Below, piece by piece: positions 1 to 11,925 of a stretch of 57,287 nucleotides of DNA (positions within the stretch are counted from its first letter, which is position 1; every line of letters begins with the position of its first letter). Both the position numbers and the translations under genes were made by a program. Source of the stretch: Reclinomonas americana ATCC 50394 (Eukaryota > Jakobida > Jakobea > Jakobida); the NCBI GenBank assembly GCA_048213135.1, contig PS015025.1:30582-87868 (forward strand), read 5' to 3'. A model generated the notes under the pieces. That model ran no database searches and was not told where the DNA came from. It worked only from the letters and a program-made list of their open reading frames with translations.

Positions 1-1988
1 CAGGTGCAAACACTGATTCACAATCTGCTGCTGATGGAGGTGTGGAAGAGCGAGGTGTATCCGCATGTGCGGAAGGAGTTGCAGGAGGCTTTCGGCAGCA
101 CCAGTGTGTGCTACGTTCTGGTGCGTCGACCATCTGTTGTGCCGTGCGAGTGAGTGTTTTGTTGACAAGTGTGCGACAGAACTACTCCGAGTCGCTGCTG
201 GCCAACCTGCTCGAGTGCATCATGTTCCATCAGCACGGCTGCGAGGCCACTGGCGACCTCATGATCGATCTGGTGGACTACGTGGCACGCAAGGTGAATG
301 CGCTGGTGGCCGAGTACGAGGATCTGACGCGACCAAAGGAGCGCGATCCGCACGAGTTGCTGAGCATGATGGACGACTTGGTGAGCAGACTCACACGCTC
401 TCTCTCTCTCGCTTCACACCGCAGATGCTCACGNNNNNNNNNNNNNNNNNNNNNNNNNNNNNNNNNNNNNNNNNNNNNNNNNNNNNNNNNNNNNNNNNNN
501 NNNNNNNNNNNNNNNNNNNNNNNNNNNNNNNNNNNNNNNNNNNNNNNNNNNNNNNNNNNNNNNNNNNNNNNNNNNNNNNNNNNNNNNNNNNNNNNNNNNN
601 NNNNNNNNNNNNNNNNNNNNNNNNNNNNNNNNNNNNNNNNNNNNNNNNNNNNNNNNNNNNNNNNNNNNNNNNNNNNNNNNNNNNNNNNNNNNNNNNNNNN
701 NNNNNNNNNNNNNNNNNNNNNNNNNNNNNNNNNNNNNNNNNNNNNNNNNNNNNNNNNNNNNNNNNNNNNNNNNNNNNNNNNNNNNNNNNNNNNNNNNNNN
801 NNNNNNNNNNNNNNNNNNNNNNNNNNNNNNNNNNNNNNNNNNNNNNNNNNNNNNNNNNNNNNNNNNNNNNNNNNNNNNNNNNNNNNNNNNNNNNNNNNNN
901 NNNNNNNNNNNNNNNNNNNNNNNNNNNNNNNNNNNNNNNNNNNNNNNNNNNNNNNNNNNNNNNNNNNNNNNNNNNNNNNNNNNNNNNNNNNNNNNNNNNN
1001 NNNNNNNNNNNNNNNNNNNNNNNNNNNNNNNNNNNNNNNNNNNNNNNNNNNNNNNNNNNNNNNNNNNTTGTTTTCTCGCTGGAACGGTGCAGATGTTGGA
1101 GGAGCAGGAGCAGACGCTGCGCTTCTCGCTGTGTATGACGGCCATCAATCTCTTGCGGTTCATCACCGACTTTGCGGGCGCGCACGGCTCACTATCGGTG
1201 GTACATCGCATGTTGGATACGCACGACTTCCCGGTGCTGGTCAGCTACCTGCTTGAGGAGCGGCCATGGATGCGACGTGACAATGGCCTGCTGAAGAAGT
1301 GGGTGGATGGCGACTGGAAGAGTGTGGCCGCCGACGACTCTCTGCGTGTGTGCGGCACCGAGGTGCAGGTGCGCTGCAGGGCAATCGGTTGTGGGGAGCT
1401 CGTGTGCGCCGCCATGCATCCGACTGACCCGATTCTCTCGCAGGTGTGGTTGGCCTTCAACAATCTCATTGTCGATCGAGCCTACAGCAGCAAGTACAAG
1501 TACGACGACCACCGAAAGCAGTGTATCACACGGGCACGCAAGTGGATCAACGAAGTGCTGGTGGACCAGATCCCCGTGCTCGTCGACCTGCAGCGAGCAC
1601 TGGAGGAGCTGTTGATCATGGACCCGGGCATTGGCGACAACTCGAGGCTGATGATGGTGCAACAGGTACGAAGTTGCAGATAAGAGACTCGCACACAACA
1701 GTGCTGTCGCTTGTCTTGTGCGCGTCCAACTCACTGCACGCGCGCGCGCAGGTGCCGGAGGTGCGCGATGGATTCATGAAGGTCAACTTCCGCGCCTTTA
1801 TCGACGAGTACCGAGCGTGGTTGGCGCGTCTGTCGCCGGACGACAAGCAGCGCGTGTTTACCAGTTTGGCCGACATGTTTGGTGCGTTTGATGTGGACGA
1901 GAGTAGTGGTGCTGGTGCTGGTGAGGCCAAGGGCGGAGCGTCGTCCTCGTCAAAGCCAGGCAAGCAACCGCTGGTGCAGGCACTGTAA
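1..1988 (+). CDS. ZMYND10: ZMYND10-like dynein assembly factor, 5' partial, no MYND finger
   Basis: In animals ZMYND10 is a cytoplasmic co-chaperone that matures axonemal dynein heavy chains, so this gene implies a motile cilium. The window opens inside the gene. Exons by frame: 1-120, 180-380, 425 into the N run at 434-1067, 1093-1368, 1444-1665 and 1752-1988. Recognisable family stretches are a leucine-rich helix with FHQHGCEATGD followed by LVDYVARK, then LRFITDFAGAHGSLSVVHRM, SYLLEERPWMRRDNG, VWLAFNNLIVD and LVDQIPVLVDLQ, in the same order as in human ZMYND10. The frame ends at 1988 with a Gly/Ser-rich tail exactly where the human protein goes on into its C-terminal MYND zinc finger. No cysteine pairs follow, and the next gene's stop lies at 2051, so the finger is really missing here. 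The N-terminal part is outside the window and part of the middle is in the gap. The family call is firm. Confidence 0.85.
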
Positions 1989-2050
1989 TTTGATGGCATG
2001 CTGAAAATAGACGGGATAGTTCTCACGTACCCATTCCAAGCAACAATTCA

Positions 2051-3170
2051 TTATTCGCCTCCCACCATTAGCAACCGAGGCACCGGGACAGGCAGCATAA
2101 CATTCGCTGACGCACTCCGCGGCTGCGATCTCTGGCTGTGCTGCGCGGGCGGCGGTGGTGCTTGTTGCTGGTCAGCAGCAGCAGCTGCTGCTGCTGCAGC
2201 AGCTTGCTTGCGTCGACGGGTAAGGGGCCCCTTGCTGGCGGTCGGTGGTGTCTCCAGATTCACCGAGGGATCCCACCGTACGCGCTTCGGCGGCGATTCC
2301 GATTGAGATCGCCGCAGCATGCATTTTTCCTCGGCGGCGACGACAGTGACCGGGACGGATCCTGGATCGTAGCCCAGGTGGCGCACCTGCCGGGCCGATT
2401 CGGGGGTGACAGTCGGCTGTGCCACGCCCTCAAACAGGAATTTACGCGATTGCAGCGTTCGTGGTGGTGGTGGTGGTGGCGGCGGCATGGGAGGTGAAGG
2501 CTTGAAGGAGTTTGCGGCGGCAGCGTCGGCAAACAGGCGACTGCAGCAGGCGCAATTGCGGTGCCGAATGCGGGGTGTGTCGGTGCCAGCGCCGGTGCAC
2601 GTGTGTTCCTGCGATGGAGGAGGTGGTGGTGGCACGCTGTCGGCCATTGATTCCAGCGTGATTTGCAGGGGGGTGCCGGCGAGTGTCACGTCCTGCAGCG
2701 AGGCGGCATTCATGGCCGCGTCGTACTCCTGTGAGGTGGAAAGAGGAGGAGGAGGAGCAAGCACGGTCAGACACGAGTGTGTGGGAAGGGGGCAAGGGAG
2801 AGGGTACCTCACCTTGAACACGCAGACAGCATGGCGGAGGCTCTCGCCAGTGGCCGGATCTCTCTTGACGCTGATGGTGTTCGTCAATCCTTCTGCTCAA
2901 CACGGACACGCGTACTTCACACATGGACGCAACAAAAGCTTGTCGATGGTGCCAAACGGTGACAGGATCGCGTAGAAATCAGCCTAAAAAAATGCGGATC
3001 GCGATGAGTGGCCATGTGATGGTGGAGACGAGCACGCATCGACTCACCTCGGTCAGTGTCTCGCAGGGATGTCTTACTGTGAGAATGGAGCATGTCTCTG
3101 AGCAAACACGCGTATGTGTGTGTGTGTGTGGAGAAGAAGAGCGACGCGTACCAATCACTCGTCCTCGCAT
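2051..3170 (-). CDS. RRM-domain protein with C-terminal RVxW motif
   Basis: A single RNA-recognition motif sits at the N-terminus and is split by introns. Beta 1 and helix 1 read RVIVRHPCETLTEADFYAIL, then SPFGTIDKLLL, TNTISVKRDPATGES, HAVCVFK, and after an intron EYDAAMNAASLQDVTLAGTP. The ATG at 3170 places the RRM directly at the start, and intron phases agree from there. One intron inside the RRM would be only 36 nt, with an unusual GTCCAT donor. The C-terminal half is low-complexity, with polyproline, polyalanine and QQQ, and carries PPKRVRWDP, which matches the RVx[F/W] docking consensus for protein phosphatase 1. The stop is at 2051, tail to tail with ZMYND10 (62 bp apart). It could be a splicing or 3'-end processing factor. 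A Set1-type RRM came to mind, but there is no SET domain. Upstream exons (see 3171-4032) cannot be excluded. Confidence 0.6.
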
Positions 3171-4032
3171 GCGGTTTCTCTACACAGTGACTCTTTCTTT
3201 CTCTCGTTCTCGTTCTGGTCTACTCTATGGTGGGTGAGGACGTCCGCCCTCTCGCTTTCTGTGTGAGGCCTCTCCTTTGCTCTCGGCACAGGCAATGAAA
3301 ACGGGAAGGAACCGGCTCTGTCGCGTTCGAATTCTTCCGTCGCGATTGGTTTCTCCGGGCAGCCAAGTGAGCGCGACCGACAGTTGGGGCGGCTGCTCTG
3401 TGGTCTTTGATGTGTGAGTGAAGAAGGCTGTCTGCGTGGACGTTGTGTGCCCAGAGGTGGCGAGAATGCAGCGGTGGCGATGGAGGAGCTTGAGGAAACG
3501 CTGTCGAGTGACATGTACACGGTCAATGCGTGTCTGTATTCCAATATCGAAGGCATGGTGAGGGCGCACCGGCGGTGCAGGTGTGCTTGGTAGTTAAGCG
3601 GCGAGTCGGCAGGGATCGCAGGCGACAGAGGTGTCACACAGCCACTGTATCGCCCAGCGACTTGAGCATCGCCGGCTTGTTTTTCGATTCGAAGATTGGA
3701 TCTGCCACGTATGAGGGCAGAATGCGCCACGCGTCAAGGCAAGGACGCCATATCGACTAGTTAACTACGCTGGGACGCGATGCCAATCGCAGTTCTAGAC
3801 TTGTTCGAAGCTCCGACCGGTCGACCGCGAACACAAAATCGAGAAAACCAACAATAACACTGTCTTCGAGACTGGCCATGGTGCTTGTGTTGAGGGTTTG
3901 GGTATGGCTGGCCATGGACTTGGTCGTTCTTGTTGTCGGAATTGAGTGTTTCAGCAGCCGTCAGCATTTGCTACGTTATCCTCCACCACCGGTCCACTGA
4001 ATTCGACGGAAACATCCACACACACAATTACC
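3171..4032. other. 862-bp interval, possible upstream exons on the minus strand
   Basis: No gene is assigned here. On the minus strand there are three short protein-like stretches: one opening at an ATG at 3880 (reads MASLEDSVIVGFLDF...), one near 3700-3650 (DPIFESKNKPAMLKSLGD), and a serine-rich one near 3520-3455. They may be 5' exons of the RRM gene or a small separate gene, but I could not join them with consistent phases. The right end would be promoter and 5' UTR of the WD40 gene. Confidence 0.3.
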
Positions 4033-5787
4033 ATGCGACTCGTGGGCGACTATGTCATCAACGACAGCGAAACTCCCTGCACATGCATCCACGCTCTCCC
4101 TCTCACCGACTCTCCACTCGGTACCATCTCTCACTCTCTACGCACAACACACAAACACACACTCACGTTTTCATCACTTCACAGGTGCCTCATTCGTGTG
4201 TGCCGACCTCGACGGCCGTCTCGTCTCTGCTCCTCTCGCGCCTCCACAGTTGCATCTCACACACACTCTCTTACTCTCTTGATCTCCACCAACATGTCGT
4301 TCACAGTGATGATGATGATGGCGATGAGTCAATGGAGGTCGACCACTCGCCATCCGTTGCACCGCCGCACCGCACCNNNNNNNNNNNNNNNNNNNNNNNN
4401 NNNNNNNNNNNNNNNNNNNNNNNNNNNNNNNNNNNNNNNNNNNNNNNNNNNNNNNNNNNNNNNNNNNNNNNNNNNNNNNNNNNNNNNNNNNNNNNNNNNN
4501 NNNNNNNNNNNNNNNNNNNNNNNNNNNNNNNNNNNNNNNNNNNNNNNNNNNNNNNNNNNNNNNNNNNNNNNNNNNNNNNNNNNNNNNNNNNNNNNNNNNN
4601 NNNNNNNCCCCCTCAGTCTCCCCCTCAGTCTCCCCCTCAGTCTCCCCCTCAGTCTCCCCCTCAGTCTCCCCCTCAGTCTCCCCACTCAGTCTCCCCACTC
4701 CAGTCTCCCTCCCTCCCTCCCTCTCCCTCCCTCCCCTCTCCCTCCCTATCTCCACGCTGACATGCATGCACCACAGCGGGCGACGTGGCACTGCTGCACG
4801 ACCTGAGTGCCGGCGATCACATCAACGACATGGTGTTGCGACCGACGCACACACCTCTGCGCGTGCACTGCTTTGTGGCCACACAGAATCGCTCTGTTGA
4901 ACTGCTGTCACTGCTCTCCGAGCCGGTGTGTGTGCATGTCACTGTGCATTGCCGTCCACCGTCTTGCTTGCTTCTCATACTCATACTAATGGCAAAGGAT
5001 TGTGACGATCCGTCGCCAGTAGCGCGCGTCAGCTCCTTCTCCGGCCACTTTGATCATGTGCGGGCCATCGATGTGTCGCCGGCGAGTGCGCTGCTGGCCA
5101 GCGGCAGCGACGATGCATGCGTGCGGTTGTGGGATGTGGCCACGGGTCAATGCACGGCGGAGCTGGCCGAGGATGGCGGCGGCCATCACAGCAACGTGCT
5201 GGCGTGCAAGTTCCTGTTGTCGGGAGAGGCGGCTGCTGATGCTCCACCGCTGATGGTGAGTGGCGGACGCGACCTGCGGTTCCTCATGTGGGATCCACGA
5301 CGCGGCAAGTCCAAGGTCCACTCGATGGTCTTCACCAGCAGTGTCACCTCGGTAATGGTACGCCGGAAGCAAGAAGAAAGTTCTCCTTGTCTCTCTCTCA
5401 CGCCTCTTGTGCTCTCCCAACCAGCCACTCAACGACGCCTCTTCCACGGTGGCTGTCGGGTGTGGAGACGGCCTGGTGGCGCTCGTCGATGTGCGCAAGT
5501 GGGGCGAGATGGTGGATTCACAGCATGTGGGAAAGCTGTTGGAGTCGACGAGTGCGCAGAGTGCGGCCGGCAACGGCGACGCGTCGGCTGTGGGTGGCTT
5601 TGCAGTTCGCGCGTTGGTGAGTCCAACAATCACAGGCCAAGCACGTGTGCGTGTGTGTATTGTTCACGAGTGCGCGCAGAATGTGGTACCTGGCGACGAG
5701 TCGTCCTGCGGCTTGCTGGTGGCGCTCTCCAATGGCCACATATTACACATGCAGGCGGCAGGTGCTGTTTCCAAGATGGCCGAGTAG
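4033..5787 (+). CDS. WD40-repeat protein, WDR53-like
   Basis: WD40 propellers act as protein-protein scaffolds. Exons by phase: 4033-4120, 4185-4248, 4307 into the N run at 4377-4607, 4777-4925, 4998-5357, 5425-5616 and 5680-5787. An acidic insert (DDDDGDESMEVD) follows the second exon. The clearest blades are GHFDHVRAIDVS through ASGSDDACVRLWDVATG, and HHSNVLACKF through MVSGGRDLRFLMWDPRRGK. A further blade reads VGCGDGLVALVDVRKW. The pair HSN..C.F with VS.G.D..FLMW resembles the corresponding blades of human WDR53, a DDB1-CUL4 associated WD protein. This is a family resemblance only. The ATG at 4033 is the first in a reading frame that splices cleanly. The second intron would start GTTGCA. 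A CCTCAGTCTCCC minisatellite lies in the intron after the gap. Confidence 0.6.
4608..4690. repeat. 12-bp minisatellite, CCTCAGTCTCCC unit
   Basis: About six to seven perfect copies of a 12-base pyrimidine-rich unit follow directly after an N run, then degenerate into C/T-rich sequence up to about 4755. It probably lies in an intron of the WD40 gene, and the gap is probably caused by the repeat. The forward frame would read PPQS repeats, so a coding role is possible but not needed. Confidence 0.8.
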
Positions 5788-6121
5788 AATAATCCTAGAT
5801 TAATGAAGAAATGTCAAACGTAGAGGAAAGAAATATGTGCGTCTGTGCGTTGCGCGCTTAAACAAGTGTGAACACACTGCTATATTATCGTCACCAACTC
5901 GTACGATCATCGCAACAAAAAGGCGTCCACCAACGCGCAACAAGAGAGACACACAGTACAAAAGAAATCACTGAACCGAGCAGTTGGCCTCACGGGCACT
6001 CGGACGTGGCGAGTGCTCTCCACTCACCAAGCCGAGGCGCACCGGCCCTGTCGACAGGATTGGCACACATTACACAATAGAGACAGAGAGGAAACATGGA
6101 GAGTTATACGCGCACGGTCCA
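5788..6121. other. 334-bp convergent intergenic interval
   Basis: The 3' ends of the WD40 gene and of the minus-strand Ser/Ala-rich gene face each other here. It is AT-richer than the flanks (for example the region around 5790-5850) and I see no coding signal or RNA gene. Confidence 0.6.
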
Positions 6122-9100
6122 TCACAGCAGTAGTGGCGCCGGCAGCTTGTTCGGCGAGCGCGGCGAACCTGACAGCGCCGCACTCCCGCTGCCTCTGGCC
6201 ACTGGTGACGACGGAGTGCACAGATCGTCGTGTCCCGTCATGTGGCCACCGACGCCGCCACCGGCTTCGCATGGCAGAGTAGACGAGGACAGCACCGACG
6301 ACGATGCCACGGAGGCCGTCGCGTGGTGATAGGAACGTGGATACGGAACAGCACGATGCTGCACCGACGTGGACGACGACGCGTGTGGTGGTGAGCTGGG
6401 CCCCGACAACGGGACCGACTTGACGGGCGACACGGGTTGCGGAGATGCTGCCGTTTGCGCCGGTAGTCTGATCTCAAACGTCATTTGCTGCTGCAGTTGC
6501 TGTTGCAGTTGTTGTGCGTGGCTCTGGTGGCCAGGTCGGTACGGAAGGTGAGAGTTGCTGCGGTGACCATTCTGCGGATGATGTCCGCCCGCCAAGAACG
6601 ATGACAGATCACGCTCCCACGGTAATACACGTCGTTCGGCTGCTGCGGCAGCGGCAGCGGCGTGCGAGGCAGCAGCGGTGCTGCTGGTGGTGAGCGACTG
6701 CAGCCATGACTGGTCGTCAAAGGGCGCAGACGAGTCGCCGGATGCGGTCGCAGGCGTCGATGGTGCTGGTGGCGCGACGGGCGTTGATCCGGGTGGTTGC
6801 GGGACAGCGGCACTGGCCATCAGCGCCTCGCGCAGTCGACTGGCCAGCGCACCACTATCCCGCGACCGAGCAATGGTGAACGGTGGGCCACCAGCTCCCA
6901 TGCCCGACGTTCCCCCACTCATCGGAAGCGCACCGACACTGCTGCTGCCTGCAAGATTTGGTGCACCATTCAGTCCCGTGGGCGCACCAGAGCAACCTCC
7001 AGTGCTGCTGGGCACAGAGGCCGCTGTCGTGACTGTGCCTGCGGACAGTGCAGCAGTCATTGGAGTCCCAGCCACGGCAGTTGCCGCTGACGCGGCGGTG
7101 GCTGTCGTCGATCCACTCGACGCTGGCGCCGTCGCCGCCGCCGCCGACGGTGGTGCCATGGAAGACGGACCGGCAAGTGGGGCCCCGAGGTACCACAGTT
7201 CCCTCTCCGCGCTCTGATCCTTCAGCTCCTCCAGCCACATTTCTACGCGCTCTGTCGACGACAGCCGTCCAAGAGTACGCAACAGCGCCTTGGTCAGACG
7301 GCCACTGGGACGAGCCTGTGGAGGCACAGAGAAGGATTTGTCAGTCAATGCATGCCCAACTGGGTAGCAGACAGGGAGAAATGGTTGCCAAACCTCTTCA
7401 CCCGCTCGAGTTGGCGATATTCTTGGCGCACCAATGCCAACTGCACCGAGACCAGCCACCAGACCGAAAGTGGGCGAGGTGCCAAGGGCGGCGCTGCTCT
7501 GCATTACATGACCGGGGCCAGCAACGAGCGAGCGCGCCACCACACCGCCATCGGCACCCTGACTGGCAAAGCCGGCCACCAGGTCCAATCCACTGCTGCC
7601 ACCACCGATGCTGCCGCTGCCAGCGTGGTGCAAGCCTCCGCTGACTCCAATGATCATGCCGCCACCGTGGAGGCCGCCGACACCGTGCGCTCGCTCTCCA
7701 GCACCCGGTGCACTGCCCGACCCAACGGTTCCAGCACCGTGCACAGCCAGCACCACCACACCACCCTGCGATGACGACTGCACAAAGTCGTGCACTCCAC
7801 CGCCGTCGCTGTGGAGTTCCAGATCTCTCACCGACGGGTGCGTGGCAGCCGACGATGCCGCTGCGGAGAGAGAGAAAGAGACAGAAAGGTGAGTCAGCGG
7901 CACGAAAAGGCAAGAACAAGTGCGGATTCGGGGGGCAGGTGTCTGAAAGATAGCGAGGCGGATGCAAGCAGGTGCAGTCGAAACTCTGAAAGGAATCGAT
8001 GACAACAGCAGGCGAAGGGCGAGGAAACGAAAGGATGCCGCACACCAAACAAGCGAGGAGAATGTGGAGCGCAAAAAGTGGCATGTGAAAGTGTGCGCGC
8101 AAAAGGTTGCGTGGCAGTAACGAGGTGTATCCGCACAACCAACATCCGACACACTCGACGACGAGAAAACGCCGCTCGAACTACACATAAAAATAATGCA
8201 AGGCACACAACCCCACCGCTCCCCCGATGATTCGCTTCTCTGTGCAACGTCTGAAAGACTTCAAGAGGATCGCACAAAAAAACATGGCGCAAAAGAGAGA
8301 ATCGTGCATGCGCGAGAAATGGGAAACAATGCGCAGAGAGGAACTCACTCCAATTCCGAACGAGACGACTGGTGATGTAATTGCAACAGCCCCGAACACC
8401 AATCCATCTTGAGAAACAAAGAGTGCGGGGAAGCAGTGGACAGGGGAGAAGGGGGAAGGGGTTTAAAGCACAACAAGGCAAGCAACATTTTGAAGCTGCA
8501 TTCCTGCAATTCCTGCACCACTTGCCACAAACTATTCAACACTCTTGCACTCACACCCATGCCATACACAAGTATACACGTGCACAATGCAAAGTGTGCA
8601 GTACGGAGGAGGCACACACGGAGACAGGGGAAAAAAGGAGATTCAACAACGTGAACACCATGCCACTCCAATTACGATTTGAAACGCTACCTGTTGCAAT
8701 TCCCTCCGCCAGCCGCCACTCACTGCTAACTGTCAAAATGCTCTCATGCTTTCTCTCCCTCCCACATACACACTATGCACATAAGACATGGGAGTGTGCA
8801 CCTGACGCTGAAAAGCGCGACAACAAAGAAAAAAGGGAATCAAAATCCACAACTGCACCCGCCACACAAGCAACGAGGAGAACAAAGCCGCACACACTCT
8901 CACAGCAGCAGTGCACAGCGAGAGAGAGAGACAGAGAGAGAGAGAAGCGCAGCAACACTTTATGCTTCCACCCGCCAAGTGGACATTCGACTGCGACAGT
9001 GCACATTCTGCGAATGCAACTACCACGCGACTCTCTCTTCCAGTGTCGACAACGCGCATGCACACATACACATGCATAGAGACACACAACCGCACACGCA

Positions 9101-9186
9101 CGACCAGAGAGACAACCGGCAACAATGTGTTTCGCGCCAACAAAAACCCACACTGCTGCAGTCATCACACCCCATGACCCCGCGCG

Positions 9187-9217
<31 letters not shown>

Positions 9218-9412
9218 CCTGCCACCCACATGCGCACTCACCAGCACCAGTGCGCGTCGAGTTGGCCTTGCCTGGTGACGCACGCCGCCTTCTATGATGA
9301 TGATGACCTCTGTGATGGTGATGCCGCTTGTCACCGCGCTGATGATGATGGTGATGGTGGTGATGATGATGCGCGTTGCCTCCACTAACAGCACCAGCAG
9401 CAGCAGAGGACG
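6122..9412 (-). CDS. Ser/Ala/Gly-rich hypothetical protein with His-rich N-terminal exon
   Basis: I do not recognise this protein. The last exon (6122-7315) holds a charged helical stretch, SGRLTKALLRTLGRLSSTER followed by EMWLEELKDQ, then a long Ala/Ser/Thr/Pro/Gly low-complexity tail with a QQLQQQ tract. The preceding exon (7402-7860) is Gly/Ser/Val-rich. Its start phase fits an exon ending at 9242 with a GTGAGT donor. That exon encodes a run of ten histidines, then more His and Arg clusters and NSTRTGA. The intron between them (7861-9241) would be 1381 nt, far longer than the local norm, and I see no extra exon in it. The 5' end runs into the 20-N gap at 9413, and upstream of the gap the coding strand is an extreme purine tract that could encode a Lys/Glu/Arg-rich start. 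The extent of the gene at its 5' end is therefore unknown. Confidence 0.5.
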
Positions 9413-9432
9413 NNNNNNNNNNNNNNNNNNNN

Positions 9433-9850
9433 CCTCCTCTACCTCCTTTTGTTTTCTTCTCCTTCTCCATCTCATCCCTCGTCTTTCTCCCTTTCTTCAC
9501 CTTCGCCTCTGCACCACCGTCCTTCTGCTGCCTGTCTCAAGCGTCACCAGAGTCTCGTTTCTCCCCTTCGCTGTTCTTCTCCTCTTCTCCACGCGCGTGT
9601 CCTTTCCTCTCCGTCATTCTCGCCTCCCGTCCCCTCTTCCTTATCGTGGCCAGCACGACCATCCTTCTCCGCCCTCGTCCTTCTCCGGCTTCACGTTCTT
9701 GGTCTTCCCCCCGTCGACTTGCTCCTCCCTTTCTTTCTCATCCATGGGCCGCCTCCAAAGCTCCTTCCATCTCCTCTCCCTCTCTCTTTCTCCTCTTCTC
9801 TTCTCCTCCTCCTTCCTGGCTCTTCCTCCCTCCTCTCCCATTCGTGTGAC
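9433..9850. repeat. Long pyrimidine-rich tract
   Basis: The plus strand is dominated by C and T for about 400 bases beside a 20-N gap. All minus-strand frames read Lys/Glu/Arg-rich peptides and all plus-strand frames read Ser/Leu/Pro-rich ones, so no frame stands out. It may include the first exon of the minus-strand gene at 6122-9412. Confidence 0.6.
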
Positions 9851-10181
9851 CACTCAGAAAGTCGGAAACGCACGGAGCGTTGCTGTAGAACTGTGAAACT
9901 GTTGTATTTGTTTTCCGAATCGCGGGCGGCGCTCTTTTTCGTTTCCTGCTACAAAATATCGATATCGAACTCGGACGCCTCGGCACCAACCTCTCGCCCA
10001 GCTCACTTGATCACTCCAGCACGTCTACTGCATGTGGGGATGCCCAGTCAACGTCCTAAGCATTGACGATGGCCTTTCGGTGCTGCGCTGTTTCGTAAAG
10101 GAAAAAATTCGTTACTTTACATTGCTGTATTCTTTTTGCTCCGGTTGCGAGAAAGGGTGATCTCCACACACACAGAACACC

Positions 10182-11479
10182 ATGTTCAATCGTCGCTTGG
10201 TTTCCATCCTCGTGCTGTCGGCTCTCGTCGCAGTCATGCTCGCGCTCGCTGTTTCGGCCGCTGAGGAGGTCGTGGAGAGGTGCGTTTTTTGAGATATCGG
10301 AGCGATTATGTTGAGTGCGCAAGGCTAATCAACCACCGTCAGGAACGAGGCCGCCCCTGTTGCCAGCGAGAGCTGCTTGCAGGATCTCGCCACGCTGAAA
10401 CGTCAGGTCCGCATGTCCGNNNNNNNNNNNNNNNNNNNNNNNNNNNNNNNNNNNNNNNNNNNNNNNNNNNNNNNNNNNNNNNNNNNNNNNNNNNNNNNNN
10501 NNNNNNNNNNNNNNNNNNNNNNNNNNNNNNNNNNNNNNNNNNNNNNNNNNNNNNNNNNNNNNNNNNNNNNNNNNNNNNNNNNNNNNNNNNNNNNNNNNNN
10601 NNNNNNNNNNNNNNNNNNNNNNNNNNNNNNNNNNNNNNNNNNNNNNNNNNNNNNNNNNNNNNNNNNNNNNNNNNNNNNNNNNNNNNNNNNNNNNNNNNNN
10701 NNNNNNNNNNNNNNNNNNNNNNNNNNNNNNNNNNNNNNNNNNNNNNNNNNNNNNNNNNNNNNNNNNNNNNNNNNNCTCCTCCTCGGGCTTGTCGCTCTCG
10801 ACGTCGAACGGAATCAACACCGCAGGGTTGATGGTCGACACGGAGGAGACCAGGTGCGGCAGGTCAACCTGCTGGAGCAGCTCCTCGTAGGCCGCGCGCA
10901 CCAGAGTGAGGAGCGTCGGGCACTTGCGCAGCACGCGGCTCATCTCGGTCTCCACGCCCTTCACGATCTTCTGCTTGGCGCGCTCGGCCGAGCGAGAAGC
11001 CACCTGATGCACGGTGCGGGCCTTGACGAGACCGGTGCGCTGCGCGGCACGAATGTCGGCGCGTGCAAGGCGCGCCTGGCGGTGGAGAGACTTCTGGCCG
11101 CGCTGCAGGAGCACCGTCATCTGGATACCAGAGGAGAGTGAGAGATGGAAAACCAAAGGAGGGAAAGANNNNNNNNNNNNNNNNNNNNACGGCGGCTGTG
11201 GCGGCGCCGGCCCCGGTGGCAGAGGAGGAGAAGGCGGCCCCTGCTGCCGTCGAGGCAGAGAGTGCGGCTGCTGTCGAGACTGAGAGTGCGCCTGCTGTTG
11301 CCGTCGAGGCCGAGAGCGCACCCGCTGTCGAGACTGAGAGCGCTCCCACCGCTGCCGTCGAAGCCGAGAGTGCCCCTGCCCCTGTTATTGAGGCCGAGAG
11401 TGCTCCCACTGCTGCCACGGAGGAGGCAAGCAGCGCCACGGTGTCGGAGGAGGAAGTGGAGGCGCCGGCGGCGTTTTAA
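10182..11479 (+). CDS. Secreted protein with acidic Ala/Glu/Ser-Pro repeats, central contig probably inverted
   Basis: The start at 10182 opens a clear signal peptide (MFNRRLVSILVLSALVAVML then ALAVSAAEE). An intron from 10280 to about 10342 follows. The second exon (NEAAPVASESCLQDLATLKR) runs into the N run at 10420. The last exon, from 11189 after a 20-N gap to the stop at 11479, encodes a degenerate tandem repeat of the type ESAPAVAVEAE, strongly acidic. The contig between the gaps (10776-11168) has no sensible plus frame. On the minus strand it reads an intron end, an AG and an exon of about 115 residues (MTVLLQRGQKSLHRQARLAR, then helical sequence, ending DVESDKPEEE). Flipped, this would join both flanks into one secreted, mostly helical protein. 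I do not recognise the family. Function is unknown. Confidence 0.55.
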
Positions 11480-11925
11480 TGAGTTGTCCTTTTGTTTTCC
11501 CCATGCATGTAACTTAGAACACTTGTTGGTTTTCTCTTCTGTTGTGTCGTTGTTGTCGCCTGAACCTTTCCCCTCGCTGAATGAATTATGAGGAACTCGG
11601 GTTACGTCATGTCATGGAAAACAGCCCAAGTTTGGCTCTTTCTCGCCAAATCCTGCAAAACGGACGAAAATCCACTCGCTCACTCTCTCTCCCCCCACGC
11701 ATGCACGCACGCACACACACACACACACTCTCTCTCTACGCACGCACACGTAAGCAGGCAGCACCCATGTTCCAACCACGCATGCATGCATGAGATACAA
11801 CTTGCGGTGCGGAGAAATCAACTGGATACTCGGGACTCATCACATTCACGACTCGGGACGCTCTCATTCGACACACACTTTTGACGATCGAGTCGTGAGC
11901 GGAGAGTACTTGACAAGCAAGCACT
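11480..11925. other. 446-bp intergenic interval, upstream of the zinc-finger gene
   Basis: It holds the 3' UTR of the secreted-protein gene and the promoter and 5' UTR of the next gene. A short (CA)n and CTCTCT tract lies around 11710-11740. No coding or RNA signal was seen. Confidence 0.5.

Noticed and set aside
2051-3170. Set1-type methyltransferase identity for the RRM gene
   Set aside because: The RRM has some Set1-like features, but the gene ends 150-200 residues later with no SET domain or space for one.
10776-11121. Independent minus-strand gene starting MTVLLQRGQ
   Set aside because: An intron end with AG directly precedes the ATG, no other exons exist on that strand, and the flanks form a plus-strand gene. 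An inverted contig explains it better.
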